Below are positions 1 through 8,665 of a stretch of 64,000 nucleotides of DNA, piece by piece. Position 1 is the stretch's first letter. Each line of letters starts with the position of its first letter. The DNA is taken from the NCBI RefSeq assembly GCF_041320665.1, contig NZ_CP166730.1, positions 1,798,001 to 1,862,000 of the forward strand. The letters run 5' to 3'. This DNA is from Comamonas sp. GB3 AK4-5. Lineage in GTDB: Bacteria; Pseudomonadota; Gammaproteobacteria; Burkholderiales; Burkholderiaceae_C. The position numbers and the translations under genes are program-made. The notes beneath the pieces were generated by a model, which was not told the DNA's origin, made no database searches, and saw nothing but the letters and a program-made list of their open reading frames with translations.

Positions 1-266
1 GCGATGTCACGCTCTACCTGGACAGCCAGTACGTGCGCAAAGGCATTACCGAATGGATCCACGGCTGGAAAGCCAAGGGCTGGCGCACGGCCAGCAAGGA
101 GCCAGTGAAAAATGCCGAGCAATGGCAGCAGCTGGACGCTCTGGTCAGCGGTGCCGGCCACCGCATCGACTGGCGCTGGGTCAAAGGCCATGCCGGCGAC
201 CCCGGCAACGAACGTGCCGATGCCCTGGCGAACAAGGGGGTGGATAAGGCGTTGGGGAGGTTGTAG
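1..266 (+). CDS. rnhA: Ribonuclease HI, C-terminal part
   Basis: The gene enters from the left edge, so only about the last 87 residues are visible. RNase HI cuts the RNA strand of RNA-DNA hybrids in the cytoplasm. Visible family signatures are [11 protein letters not shown], which holds one catalytic Asp, the [10 protein letters not shown] loop with the active-site His, and ERADALAN with the last catalytic Asp. The reading frame is phase 3 of the window and ends at a TAG. It is the normal C-terminus of the short bacterial enzyme. The start and the first catalytic residues lie outside the window. Confidence 0.95.
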   Translation, partial: DVTLYLDSQYVRKGITEWIHGWKAKGWRTASKEPVKNAEQWQQLDALVSGAGHRIDWRWVKGHAGDPGNERADALANKGVDKALGRL

Positions 267-299
267 GGCGGGGTGGTGGCTGAATACCAAGCCGCCTCC

Positions 300-1130
300 T
301 AGGCCGGCCGCATGGGCCAGGGGAAGCAGGCTGTTGTCGTTGTCCGCTGCGGCTTGGCCGCCCGCCGGGTGTGGGTGTGATCCCTCCCGCACCTTGCTCG
401 TTGTAGAGCGCGGAGATGGCGATGGGCTGATCGGGGTCGCCATCGGTGAATTTGGCCAAGACCTCCTGGCCTATCCTGGCCTATGCTGCGCGCACCCAGC
501 GGGTGCAGCGGTTGTCGGGGCGGGGATTGCCGTCTTGCTGCTGCAGCTGCTTGCCTTGCCAGTGAAAGCGCAGCCGCAGGCGCGCATCGCCACGGGCATT
601 GGTGTGGATCTCGTCGGCGCCACTGGCCTGGGGGCTGCCATCTGGGCCCACGATGATGGCGCTGTGCACCCCAAAAACCTGGGGCGGTTGAGCATAAAGC
701 TGCTGGGCGTGCTGGGCAGTGGCGGGCGCCAGGGCCTGCACGACCGGTCTTGAAAGATCTGGCTGCGCCCTTGCTGGGTGGCCAGCCACAGCCAGGGAGC
801 GAGGGTAAAGCGCTAGCGTGCCAAGCACGCCTTGTGCATTCAGGCGCCCGGCTAGGCGTACCAGATCGCTGCGGGTGTAAAGGCTGCCGTCCGCGCAGAC
901 CGTGGGCAGCAACAGGCCTTGGCCGAGCAGATCGTCCAGCACCAAATCGGCCTGCAAGCTCAGGCATAGCAGACGTATCTCACCGATCTCGCTCAGCGCC
1001 TCACGCGCAATCCAGGCCTCGGCTGTAGGGCTTGCACCATGGTTTGGGCTGCAGTGGAATCTGAATGGCCGGGAGCCAGTTCCACTGGCGTCGGCGCTGA
1101 GGGTGACGGGGGCGAGAAGGCTCGGGAATG
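300..1130 (-). pseudogene. Decayed vgrG (T6SS spike) remnant
   Basis: Read on the minus strand, this stretch keeps pieces of a VgrG/TssI spike protein in more than one frame. In order they are AREALSEIGEIRLL and DLLGQ from the N-terminal gp27-like part, then APWLWLATQQGRSQIFQDRS in a different frame. After a return to the first frame come SAIIVGPDGSPQASGADEI and LRLRFHWQG, then WVRAA followed by a stop at 481-483. In the same frame beyond the stop are IGQEVLAKFTDGD and IAISALYNEQG. The usual linker between WVRAA and IGQEV is missing, so there is a deletion as well as two frameshifts and a stop. A full VgrG has 600 or more residues; about 280 codons remain. The family call rests on recognised motifs and the edges are approximate. 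Confidence 0.8.
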
Positions 1131-1171
1131 GGCTTTGATGGCGAAGCGAGAGACGAAAACTGCACGAATGT

Positions 1172-1867
1172 TTATTTGCGCTGTCCGGGTGTTTGAGGGT
1201 CGCGGCGCTGGAGCAGCGTGGCCAGCAGCTCTGCGTCGGGGTCCACCTTTTCAGCCTGGCGTGATGGCGCTTTCGGATTGGCCACGGCCCGCTTGGCTGG
1301 CGCCTTGCTGGTGTCGCTGGATGGGAGTGTTTTGACGGGGTTGGCCCTTGATTGCCCCGTTTTGGTGGGGGCAGGATGTGGCTTGGCGGAGGCTGTCGTG
1401 TCTGCTTTTTTTGAGGCAGTTTGGGCCGTAGGTGAGGGCGTAGATGCCAGGCTTGCGAACTGCAGGGGGTCTGGTGCGGCGTGGCTGCTGGCCTGTGTGG
1501 ATTCCGTGCTTTGTTGTGTGGGCGTGCTGTCTTGCAGGATGCGTGCTGGTTGCGGCGCTGTTTCGGCAGGTGTTTGTGTGGGCGCTGCAGGGAGCGCGGA
1601 GGCGGTCACCGCCGAGTTTGCGGAAGAAGAGGGTTCATGGCTGGGAATTGGGGCTGGGGTGCGCCATGCATACAGCCCGCCTCCGATAAGAAGTAGTGCT
1701 GCTAGGAACACTTTCCCAAGGTGCTTTTGGGGTGAAGAAGACGGAGGCTTGCGCCCCTCCAGGTGGGCCAGTACGCGGTGGTTTTCCGGCGTGTCGGTTG
1801 CACTGCTGTGGCGAGCACCAAGCAGACTGGGCTTGCTGGAGGGTTGTTCTTCATTGAGAGGCGACAT
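1172..1867 (-). CDS. Single-pass membrane protein, Ala/Pro/Ser/Thr-rich
   Basis: I do not recognise this 231-residue protein. It has a short cytoplasmic N-terminus, one hydrophobic segment at about residues 50-66 (VFLAALLLIGGGLYAW), and a long low-complexity tail rich in Ala, Pro, Ser and Thr. It ends in a more ordered stretch, DPDAELLATLLQRRD. The layout suggests an inner-membrane anchor with a flexible periplasmic arm. It lies between the vgrG remnant and the divergent TagX-like gene, so a link to the T6SS region is possible but unproven. The start at 1867 has no strong ribosome site. The frame is open throughout and uses typical GC-rich codons. Confidence 0.6.
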   Translation of the reverse strand: MSPLNEEQPSSKPSLLGARHSSATDTPENHRVLAHLEGRKPPSSSPQKHLGKVFLAALLLIGGGLYAWRTPAPIPSHEPSSSANSAVTASALPAAPTQTPAETAPQPARILQDSTPTQQSTESTQASSHAAPDPLQFASLASTPSPTAQTASKKADTTASAKPHPAPTKTGQSRANPVKTLPSSDTSKAPAKRAVANPKAPSRQAEKVDPDAELLATLLQRRDPQTPGQRK

Positions 1868-2056
1868 GATTTATCTGCATTGAAGCTGCCGGGCAGCGGA
1901 AATCGCGCTTTCAAACCCGGCACTGAAAAGGAATTTCAGCCAGACGCAGCGCAGATGGGGAATATTGGGCTGATACTTCTAAAGAATAGCAGTCTATTAC
2001 CCAACTCCTCACTCCATTTGGGCATTCAAATTGTTTCGAGTGCCTACAGATATGTA

Positions 2057-2899
2057 ATGTTATTTGTTGTAACTTTTTTTTATTTTGCACTGGTAGTGTT
2101 GATCGCGGCTTGCATTTTTTTACCAGGAGTCCGTCGTCGTGCTGTGCTTTTGTCAAGTACATTTTGTCGTTTTGTTTTTCGCTTAATGGATTCGATTTTT
2201 AGTGCTGCCAGCAGCTCGTCGGGTGTTGCCGGGCAAGGTGTGGAGCGGTACTTCTCTGCAGCTATCCAGCATATGGTTCAGCACCGTCTGCTTTGGTTGG
2301 GAGGTGCTACGGTTATTGCCATTCCCATGGTGCTTGGAGTTTTTCTGGGGCGAAACAATCTTGCATTTTTTGATGAAGCCGCACGCGACCCAGATGTACG
2401 GGTGGCCTTGTTGTTACAGGGGGAGCAACTGGTTCCGCCGCCGCCTTTGCCGCCTGAAGTCTTTGACGCACCGGAGGTGGAGATTGCCCGGCCGCTTGTC
2501 CGGGAAGCTAGTCGTAATTGGGATTCACTTGACGAGGAGTTTCGAACTCGCCTGTTGCTGGTTTACAAAATCATGCGTGAACGGCATGGCTATGAAATGA
2601 CATTACTGGAAGGCTATCGGAGTCCGGAGCGTCAGGCTCGGCTTGCTGCTTTGGGGAATCAGGTGACGCGCGCTGATGCTAATCGCAGCTATCACCAATA
2701 TGGTTTGGCCGCAGATAGCGCTTTTTTTCGAGATGGCCGTATCGTGATTTCAGAGAAGGATGCTTGGGCGATGGAAGGCTACCGTTTATATGGCGAAGTT
2801 GCTCAGTCGGTGGGTTTTGTTTGGGGTGGAAACTGGTCATTCCGCGACTATGGCCATGTTGAATATCGTAAGCCTGGTTTCAAATTGCCTGCGAGTTAA
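2057..2899 (+). CDS. TagX-like M15 peptidoglycan endopeptidase
   Basis: The protein is 280 residues. Two hydrophobic segments (about 3-23 and 78-94) anchor it in the inner membrane, and the C-terminal half is a periplasmic M15 metallopeptidase domain. The zinc site is visible as SYHQYGLAADSAF (HxxxxxxD) and the later His of DYGHVEY. TagX of Acinetobacter has the same fold and cuts peptidoglycan to let the T6SS envelope complex cross the wall; that role here is inferred from the family and from the PAAR and tssM genes just downstream. The frame is open upstream to about 1763, but ATG 2057 is chosen because it begins directly at the first membrane segment. The gene is clearly more AT-rich than most of the window. 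Confidence 0.8.
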   Translation: MLFVVTFFYFALVVLIAACIFLPGVRRRAVLLSSTFCRFVFRLMDSIFSAASSSSGVAGQGVERYFSAAIQHMVQHRLLWLGGATVIAIPMVLGVFLGRNNLAFFDEAARDPDVRVALLLQGEQLVPPPPLPPEVFDAPEVEIARPLVREASRNWDSLDEEFRTRLLLVYKIMRERHGYEMTLLEGYRSPERQARLAALGNQVTRADANRSYHQYGLAADSAFFRDGRIVISEKDAWAMEGYRLYGEVAQSVGFVWGGNWSFRDYGHVEYRKPGFKLPAS

Positions 2900-2935
2900 A
2901 AAGATAGTGAGAAAAAACAGAAGGTGTATCGATGT

Positions 2936-3205
2936 ATGACTAATCCATTGATTGTGGTGGGCGATAAGACAGACCATGGCGGTGTGGTGCTGACAGGATC
3001 ATCCGTCACGCTGGTTGACGGTAAACCGGTCGCTTGCGTGGGTGACTCCGTGAGCTGTCCACGCAAGGGGCATGGCAGCACGACGGTGATTGCCACTGGC
3101 TCGTCAGGTATGGCTGTGGATGGCCGGATGGTGGCGCGCCATGGTGACAAGACGGCTTGTGGCGCTACTTTGCTCTCGTCTCAAGTGGAGACCTCCAATG
3201 CCTGA
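2936..3205 (+). CDS. PAAR-domain T6SS spike-tip protein
   Basis: The 89 residues are essentially one PAAR domain. PAAR proteins form the conical zinc-bound tip that sharpens the VgrG trimer in type VI secretion and can carry effectors. The usual repeated pattern is seen: GDKTDHGGVV near the start, GKPVACVGDSVSCP, GHGSTTV, then GRMVARHGDKTACG, with paired Cys and His residues for metal binding. There is no extra effector domain. ATG 2936 follows AAGG at 2921-2924; a GTG at 2924 would add four residues. The gene lies 36 bp after the TagX-like gene and is likely co-transcribed with it and with the membrane protein gene that follows. Confidence 0.9.
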   Translation: MTNPLIVVGDKTDHGGVVLTGSSVTLVDGKPVACVGDSVSCPRKGHGSTTVIATGSSGMAVDGRMVARHGDKTACGATLLSSQVETSNA

Positions 3206-3265
3206 TGCAGCGGTGCGTACGACGGGTGCTCGCTCAGGTGTCGGCCGCAGCGTGAGGAGGGATGA

Positions 3266-4813
3266 GTGGCACATCGGTTGAAAATGGCTGCCCTCTGGCT
3301 GGGTGGGGTGTTCGTGATTTGGGCCGTGGTCGGCGCTACTTGGCGTTGGCGTGCGTACGAGCCATCAAGCGGTGATTTGCTGCTGGGTTTGATTGGAGTC
3401 CCAGCGCCGCTGATAGGGGGTTATCTCTTGCTTCAGCGTGTGCTGGGTGGCATGTTGCAGCCACCGGCCTCCGAGGCCAGCATACGCACCCAGGCGGTAG
3501 CTGTGACCATGCCCAAGGATATGGCATCACTCACCGCGCAACTGCCGTGGTTATGGGTGTTGGGGGGCAGCGTCAAGCTGTCAACAGGCGGGGCCGACGA
3601 ACTGAGGCAGGCATGTATTGAAGGTGTAAGGCCAGGGCTTGATGCTGAGCTGCGCGATGCACAAGGGTTTCCAGTGATGGCTGCGCGTGTGGCCGAGCTT
3701 GACGCTGTTGATGCACAGGCCTGGTGGGATGGGGTGGATCTGGATGGGGTGCTGCCATGGGTAAGGGGCTGGCTTTTGCAGCTGCCAGCCGCGAGAGTGC
3801 GTGAATTGCGGCTGCTGACAGATGTGTTGACCGACGGTGCAATGGCGGTAGAGCGTGAATGGCTGGAGGCAGCCACGCCGCAAGTCGCAGCAAGCGCAGC
3901 GCCAGCAAGATTTTCTGGTGTGAGAGCCGAGTCCGATGCGCAGCTTCCCACAGTGCATGTTCGGCTTGCCTTGCAAGCTTGGGCCCCCAGCGAAGGGGGG
4001 CAGCTGCAGTCCTTGGTACAGACTTGGCTGCAGAGAGCTGTGCCAGCGCTGCACTTTGACGTCCAGATGTACTCGGGAGGCGCTGCGGAGCAACAGAAAG
4101 ATTTTCCATGGCCTGCGGCATTGCTCCAGGACAGAGATGGCATCTTGATGGGATCTGCCTCTGAAAGCAGTACGAGGGAGGGGCTTTGGCTGCTCGCCGC
4201 CGCGCATTCGGACGTCAGCCAGCCAGAGGTCGACAGATTGGGCGCTGCAGGTCGGCTTTACGGGCCGCAGCGGCGGGAGGGCTGGATTGCCGGGGAAGGC
4301 GCTGCCGCGATGGTGCTGTTGCGCCATGACCCAGAGCATATGCCTGCCATGGCGACAGCCCTGCAGCGATTTCCTGTGATTGCCATGGCCAGAGTCGCTC
4401 CGGCTGCAGAGGCTGCGGGAGCGTTGGGGCCGCAAATGCTAGCCCCCATGCTGGAGTCCTGCGGTGTTCCTGCAGCAGCAGTTACCCGGGTTCTGTGCGA
4501 TGCCGATCATCGATCAGGCCCAGCAATGGAGGCCGCCATGCTGCTGTCACAACAGTTTCCAGATCTCTCTCTTGAAAAAGACTGCGCCATGGTTGGCGTG
4601 CCTAGTGGACATACCGCAGGTGTCGCTGCCCTGGCAAGTCTGGTGCTGGCCGCTGAGTTTGCAGTGGAAGAGCAGCGTGCTGCATTCGCGATCGCACTGG
4701 CTTCAGCGTCTTGGCGTGCTGCGGCATTGCTGATGCCACCAGGATGGCCCGCGACGAAAACTCCCGATGGCGCAGAGGCTGAAGCGCCGACTTACCGAGG
4801 CGCGAAAGCCTGA
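3266..4813 (+). CDS. T6SS-linked membrane protein with degenerate ketoacyl-synthase-like domain
   Basis: The 515-residue protein starts with two membrane segments (about 8-24 and 38-58), followed by a large soluble part. Near the C-terminus it carries signatures of the thiolase or beta-ketoacyl synthase fold: GEGAAAMVL at 343-351 and SGHTAGVAAL at 447-456, with DADHRSG at 412-418 where active synthases have the first catalytic His. I see no nucleophile Cys context and the first His motif is altered, so enzyme activity is unlikely. The gene lies directly upstream of tssM, where Acinetobacter clusters carry the TssM-stabilising protein AsaA; that is only a positional parallel. GTG 3266 is chosen because GAGGAGG at 3254-3260 precedes it; ATG 3284 is an alternative. 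Confidence 0.7.
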   Translation: MAHRLKMAALWLGGVFVIWAVVGATWRWRAYEPSSGDLLLGLIGVPAPLIGGYLLLQRVLGGMLQPPASEASIRTQAVAVTMPKDMASLTAQLPWLWVLGGSVKLSTGGADELRQACIEGVRPGLDAELRDAQGFPVMAARVAELDAVDAQAWWDGVDLDGVLPWVRGWLLQLPAARVRELRLLTDVLTDGAMAVEREWLEAATPQVAASAAPARFSGVRAESDAQLPTVHVRLALQAWAPSEGGQLQSLVQTWLQRAVPALHFDVQMYSGGAAEQQKDFPWPAALLQDRDGILMGSASESSTREGLWLLAAAHSDVSQPEVDRLGAAGRLYGPQRREGWIAGEGAAAMVLLRHDPEHMPAMATALQRFPVIAMARVAPAAEAAGALGPQMLAPMLESCGVPAAAVTRVLCDADHRSGPAMEAAMLLSQQFPDLSLEKDCAMVGVPSGHTAGVAALASLVLAAEFAVEEQRAAFAIALASASWRAAALLMPPGWPATKTPDGAEAEAPTYRGAKA

Positions 4814-4858
4814 GTCAACTCCATCAAAACAATAACGTGTAAGAAAAGAACGAATGTT

Positions 4859-7800
4859 ATGCACCGTGTACTCCGCTTCCTGAGTGATCCGCGCACGCTG
4901 TCGGTGATTGGTGTGGTGGCGCTCACCATATTTTTGCTGCTTGGTGCGCGTACGCTGGAGATCCGGCTGCTCTATGCAGTGGGGGCTTTGGCGGTTGTTT
5001 TGGCTGTAGGCGCTTTGGTGTGGTTGCTTCGACGGTGGCGTGCTCGGGCCGCAGAAAAGCAGCTCAGTGCGGCGCTGGAGGTCCAGGCCGACAAAGCCGT
5101 TCACAGCAGTGCAGATCCTGCGCGAAAAGCGGAGTTGGATGAACTGCGCTCCAGGTTGTCTCAGGCCATCAAGACCATCAAAACTTCAAAGTTGGGCCAT
5201 CTCAGTGGGAGCCGAGCACTGTATGAGCTGCCTTGGTACATGGTCATTGGCAACCCGGCGGCAGGCAAGAGTTCCGCCGTACTGCATTCCGGTTTGCAGT
5301 TCCCGTTTGCCGAAAAAGGAAGCTCGGTTGTGCAAGGCGTGGGAGGAACGCGTAACTGCGACTGGTTCTTCACGACGGAAGGTATTTTGTTGGACACGGC
5401 TGGCCGGTATTCCGTGCATGAGGAGGATCGCAGTGAGTGGTTCGGCTTTTTGGATTTGCTCAAACGTCATCGCCCCAAGGCGCCGATCAACGGCATCGTG
5501 GTGACTGCCAGCATTCCTGAGTTGATGAACGCCCGCCCTGACGTGGCTATCAACTTGGCCAAAAGTTTGCGCCAACGGGTTCAGGAGTTGACGGAGAGGT
5601 TGGAGATCTTCGCGCCGGTGTATGTCATGTTCACCAAGGCGGATTTGATCACCGGTTTTACACAGTTCTTCGGCGATAGCGAAAAACTCGAGCGTGACCG
5701 TGTGTGGGGCGCAACCTTGCCCTACGACCCTCAGGAAAAATCGGACCCGATGGCGCAGTTTGATGTTCGCTTTGACGAGCTCTACGCGGGGCTCAAAGAG
5801 ATGAGTGTGGCCAAGGTGTCTATGGCTCGTGGGGGGAAGGCATCACCTGAGGTACTGGCATTTCCACTGGAGTTTGCTGCAACCAAGCCAGCGCTCAGAG
5901 CATTTCTGAGCACGCTTTTTGAGGTCAACCCCTTTCAGTACAAACCGGTTTTTCGAGGTTTTTACTTCACCAGTGCTTTGCAGGAAGGAACCGTACGCAG
6001 CGTCTCGACCGAGCGTATCGCCACGCGCTTCGGTCTCCAACTGCGGAGCCGGCCGGAGGCTGATCGCGACATTCAATCGCAAAACGGTTTTTTCTTGCGG
6101 GACTTGTTCTCTAAAGTGATTTTTGCCGACAAGGGAACGGTACGGCAGTTTGCCCACCCGTTCAAAACCCGGTTGCGCTACGTTGCCTTTTTTGGTTTCG
6201 TGCTGGCACTGGGCCTGTTGCTGGGAGGCTGGACCTGGTCGTATATGGGAAACCAGCAGCTGTTGGCCAATGTCCAGTCTGACCTTGAAAAGGCTGTCAA
6301 AGTGCAGCAGGCGCAGTCTGGCTTGCAGGCGCGCTTTGAAGCACTGGGCATCCTGCAGGACCGAATTGAACAGTTGGCCAAGTTTCGAGTCGATCGTCCC
6401 CTTTCTCTGTCATTGGGGCTGTATCAGGGCGACTACATGGAAGATCGCTTGCTGACGGAGTATTACGCGGGCTTGCAGCAGATTTTGCTGGCACCCGTTG
6501 CAGCCAATATTGAAGAGTTCTTACGGTCAGCCGATGCATATTCTGAGCTGCCGCCGCCCTCTCGCCCGGAGGGGGGCGCCACATCTGAGGCCGCGCAAGC
6601 CACGGCGCGAGTGCCGCAGACAGGACAGCTTTACGCAGGGTCTTCGCCAAGCAACAGCCAGGACGTTTACAACGCACTCAAGACCTACCTGATGCTGGGT
6701 GACAAGCGACATGTTGAAACAGCGCATCTGACCGATCAGCTCTCCCGTTTTTGGAGGGGGTGGCTGGAAACCAATCGTGGAGAGATGCCACGTGATCAGA
6801 TGATCCGCGATGCTGAGCGCACGCTGTCGTTCTACCTCAGCCGGGTGGGAGACGATACATGGCCCACGCTGCGCGCGAGCAATCTGCTGTTGGTCGACCA
6901 GACGCGTGAAAAGCTGCGAAAAGTGGTCAGAGGCATGCCTGCGCGTGAGCGTGTTTATGGCGAGATCAAGGCGCGTGCAGCGACACGCTTTGCACCAATG
7001 ACCGTGCCGCGTATTTTGGGGGCGGAGTCTGGTCCGGGGCTGATTGCCGGCAGCTATGTCATATCGGGCGCTTTTACCCGTGAGGCATGGGAGCAGTATG
7101 TCGACAAGGCCATTCGCGATGCGGCAACCCAGGCGAGCAGTAGCACGGACTGGGTACTGAATGTTGCAGCCAGCGATGACCTCACGTTGGAAGGTAGTCC
7201 TGAACAAATTCGCAAGCTTTTGGTGGGCATGTACAAGCAGGAATACACCAAAGAGTGGCAGCAATTCCTGCAGGGCGTGGCGATCCGTGAGATGTCTGGA
7301 TTCGAGCAGGCTGTCGTGGCCATGAACAATCTGGGAGATCCGCAGAACTCGAGCATTCGCAAGCTGCTTGCAACGGTGTATGAGCAGACCTCCTGGGACA
7401 ACCCTGTCTTGATCAATGCCGGGTTGAAGAAGGTCAGCCCTGGCTTCATGGGCTGGTTGAAGGGGCTCTGGAGTCGCTCGACCCCCGTGTCGGTGGAGCC
7501 GCCCATCGGCGGTGATGGCCAGGCAGCCCAACTGCCAGTGGGGCCTGTTGGCCGTGAATTCGCAGGGGTGGCGCGCATCATGGTAGACCGTGATGGAACG
7601 ACCTTGCTCAAGGGGTACCTGGACACGCTGTCCAAACTGCGCACCCGCTTCAATCAAATTCGGAACGAAGGTGATCCCGGGCCTGGGGCTCGCCAGCTGA
7701 TGCTGCAGACCATCGAAGGCAATGGTTCGGAATTGGCCGCAGCGCTTAAATATGTGGATGAGCAGGTGCTCACAGGTATGGATGGTGCGCAGCGCCAAGT

Positions 7801-8665
7801 GCTGCGGCCTTTGTTAGTGCGCCCCCTGCTGCAGGCGTATGCCGTGGTGATGAAGCCTGCATCGGTTGAGCTCAACAAGGTCTGGGATGCTCAGGTGTAC
7901 CAGCTATTCCAGCACACGCTGGCCAGCAAGTACCCGTTTGATGCCAGTGCCAAGGTGGAGGCATCAGCGGCCGAAATTGGTCAGGTGTTCGGCCCTGAGG
8001 GGGCGATCAGCAAGTACGTCACCAACACCTTGGGGCCTCTGGTGGTTCGCCGTGGGGACTTGCTTTCACCCAAGGTGTGGGGTGAGGAAGGGTTGCGGTT
8101 GAAGCAGGAACTGGTTGCAGGCTTCAGTGCTTGGGTGGCTCCACTGGCCGGGGGGGCCGCCAGTGCAGGAGCTCCGCATCAGACCCTGTTCCAGATCCAG
8201 CCACGTCCCTCACCTGGCGTGACCGAATACAGCATTGACATTGATGGTCAGCAACTGCGCTATCGAAATACGCCGGCGCAATGGTCTAACTTTGCATGGC
8301 CCAACCCGCAGGGGACGCCTGGGGCCAAGGTGGTTGCAACGGCATTCGACGGTCGCTCGGTAGAGCTGGTCAATGAACCCGGCAATTTCGGCCTGGAGCG
8401 GCTGGTCAATACGGCGAAGCGTAACCGCCGGCCAGACGGCAGTTTTGAGCTGATCTGGAGTCGCGATGGCGTAGCGGTATCCGTGCTGCTGCGCATTATT
8501 CAAAGCCCCCAGTCTGCAACACAAGGGGGAGATTCGCCGCAAGGCAATCGCTTGCGCAACCTTGCGCTACCGAAAGCCGCTGTTGATGTGCCCACTGCTG
8601 GCGCTGCTCCAGCTGCAGCTGCTTCTGCGCCCATGCCTGCGCCCGCAGCGGGAGGTTCGTTATGA
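4859..8665 (+). CDS. tssM: Type VI secretion membrane complex protein TssM (IcmF)
   Basis: At 1268 residues this is a full-length TssM. With TssL and TssJ it builds the trans-envelope complex on which the baseplate docks. Two membrane segments lie at about 14-30 and 38-58 and a third at 441-460. Between them is the cytoplasmic NTPase-like domain with Walker A GNPAAGKSS (131-139), ILLDTAGRY (176-184) and a TKAD motif (259-262). The remaining 800 residues are the periplasmic part that contacts TssJ. The C-terminus is rich in Ala and Pro. The start ATG 4859 sits 46 bp after the previous gene, and the stop overlaps the next start by 4 bp. No tssL or tssJ gene is in the window. Confidence 0.97.
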   Translation: MHRVLRFLSDPRTLSVIGVVALTIFLLLGARTLEIRLLYAVGALAVVLAVGALVWLLRRWRARAAEKQLSAALEVQADKAVHSSADPARKAELDELRSRLSQAIKTIKTSKLGHLSGSRALYELPWYMVIGNPAAGKSSAVLHSGLQFPFAEKGSSVVQGVGGTRNCDWFFTTEGILLDTAGRYSVHEEDRSEWFGFLDLLKRHRPKAPINGIVVTASIPELMNARPDVAINLAKSLRQRVQELTERLEIFAPVYVMFTKADLITGFTQFFGDSEKLERDRVWGATLPYDPQEKSDPMAQFDVRFDELYAGLKEMSVAKVSMARGGKASPEVLAFPLEFAATKPALRAFLSTLFEVNPFQYKPVFRGFYFTSALQEGTVRSVSTERIATRFGLQLRSRPEADRDIQSQNGFFLRDLFSKVIFADKGTVRQFAHPFKTRLRYVAFFGFVLALGLLLGGWTWSYMGNQQLLANVQSDLEKAVKVQQAQSGLQARFEALGILQDRIEQLAKFRVDRPLSLSLGLYQGDYMEDRLLTEYYAGLQQILLAPVAANIEEFLRSADAYSELPPPSRPEGGATSEAAQATARVPQTGQLYAGSSPSNSQDVYNALKTYLMLGDKRHVETAHLTDQLSRFWRGWLETNRGEMPRDQMIRDAERTLSFYLSRVGDDTWPTLRASNLLLVDQTREKLRKVVRGMPARERVYGEIKARAATRFAPMTVPRILGAESGPGLIAGSYVISGAFTREAWEQYVDKAIRDAATQASSSTDWVLNVAASDDLTLEGSPEQIRKLLVGMYKQEYTKEWQQFLQGVAIREMSGFEQAVVAMNNLGDPQNSSIRKLLATVYEQTSWDNPVLINAGLKKVSPGFMGWLKGLWSRSTPVSVEPPIGGDGQAAQLPVGPVGREFAGVARIMVDRDGTTLLKGYLDTLSKLRTRFNQIRNEGDPGPGARQLMLQTIEGNGSELAAALKYVDEQVLTGMDGAQRQVLRPLLVRPLLQAYAVVMKPASVELNKVWDAQVYQLFQHTLASKYPFDASAKVEASAAEIGQVFGPEGAISKYVTNTLGPLVVRRGDLLSPKVWGEEGLRLKQELVAGFSAWVAPLAGGAASAGAPHQTLFQIQPRPSPGVTEYSIDIDGQQLRYRNTPAQWSNFAWPNPQGTPGAKVVATAFDGRSVELVNEPGNFGLERLVNTAKRNRRPDGSFELIWSRDGVAVSVLLRIIQSPQSATQGGDSPQGNRLRNLALPKAAVDVPTAGAAPAAAASAPMPAPAAGGSL

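Noticed and set aside
112..753. A plus-strand open frame of 213 codons across the vgrG remnant
   Set aside because: It is antisense to the VgrG motifs, has no family resemblance, and owes its length to high GC content.
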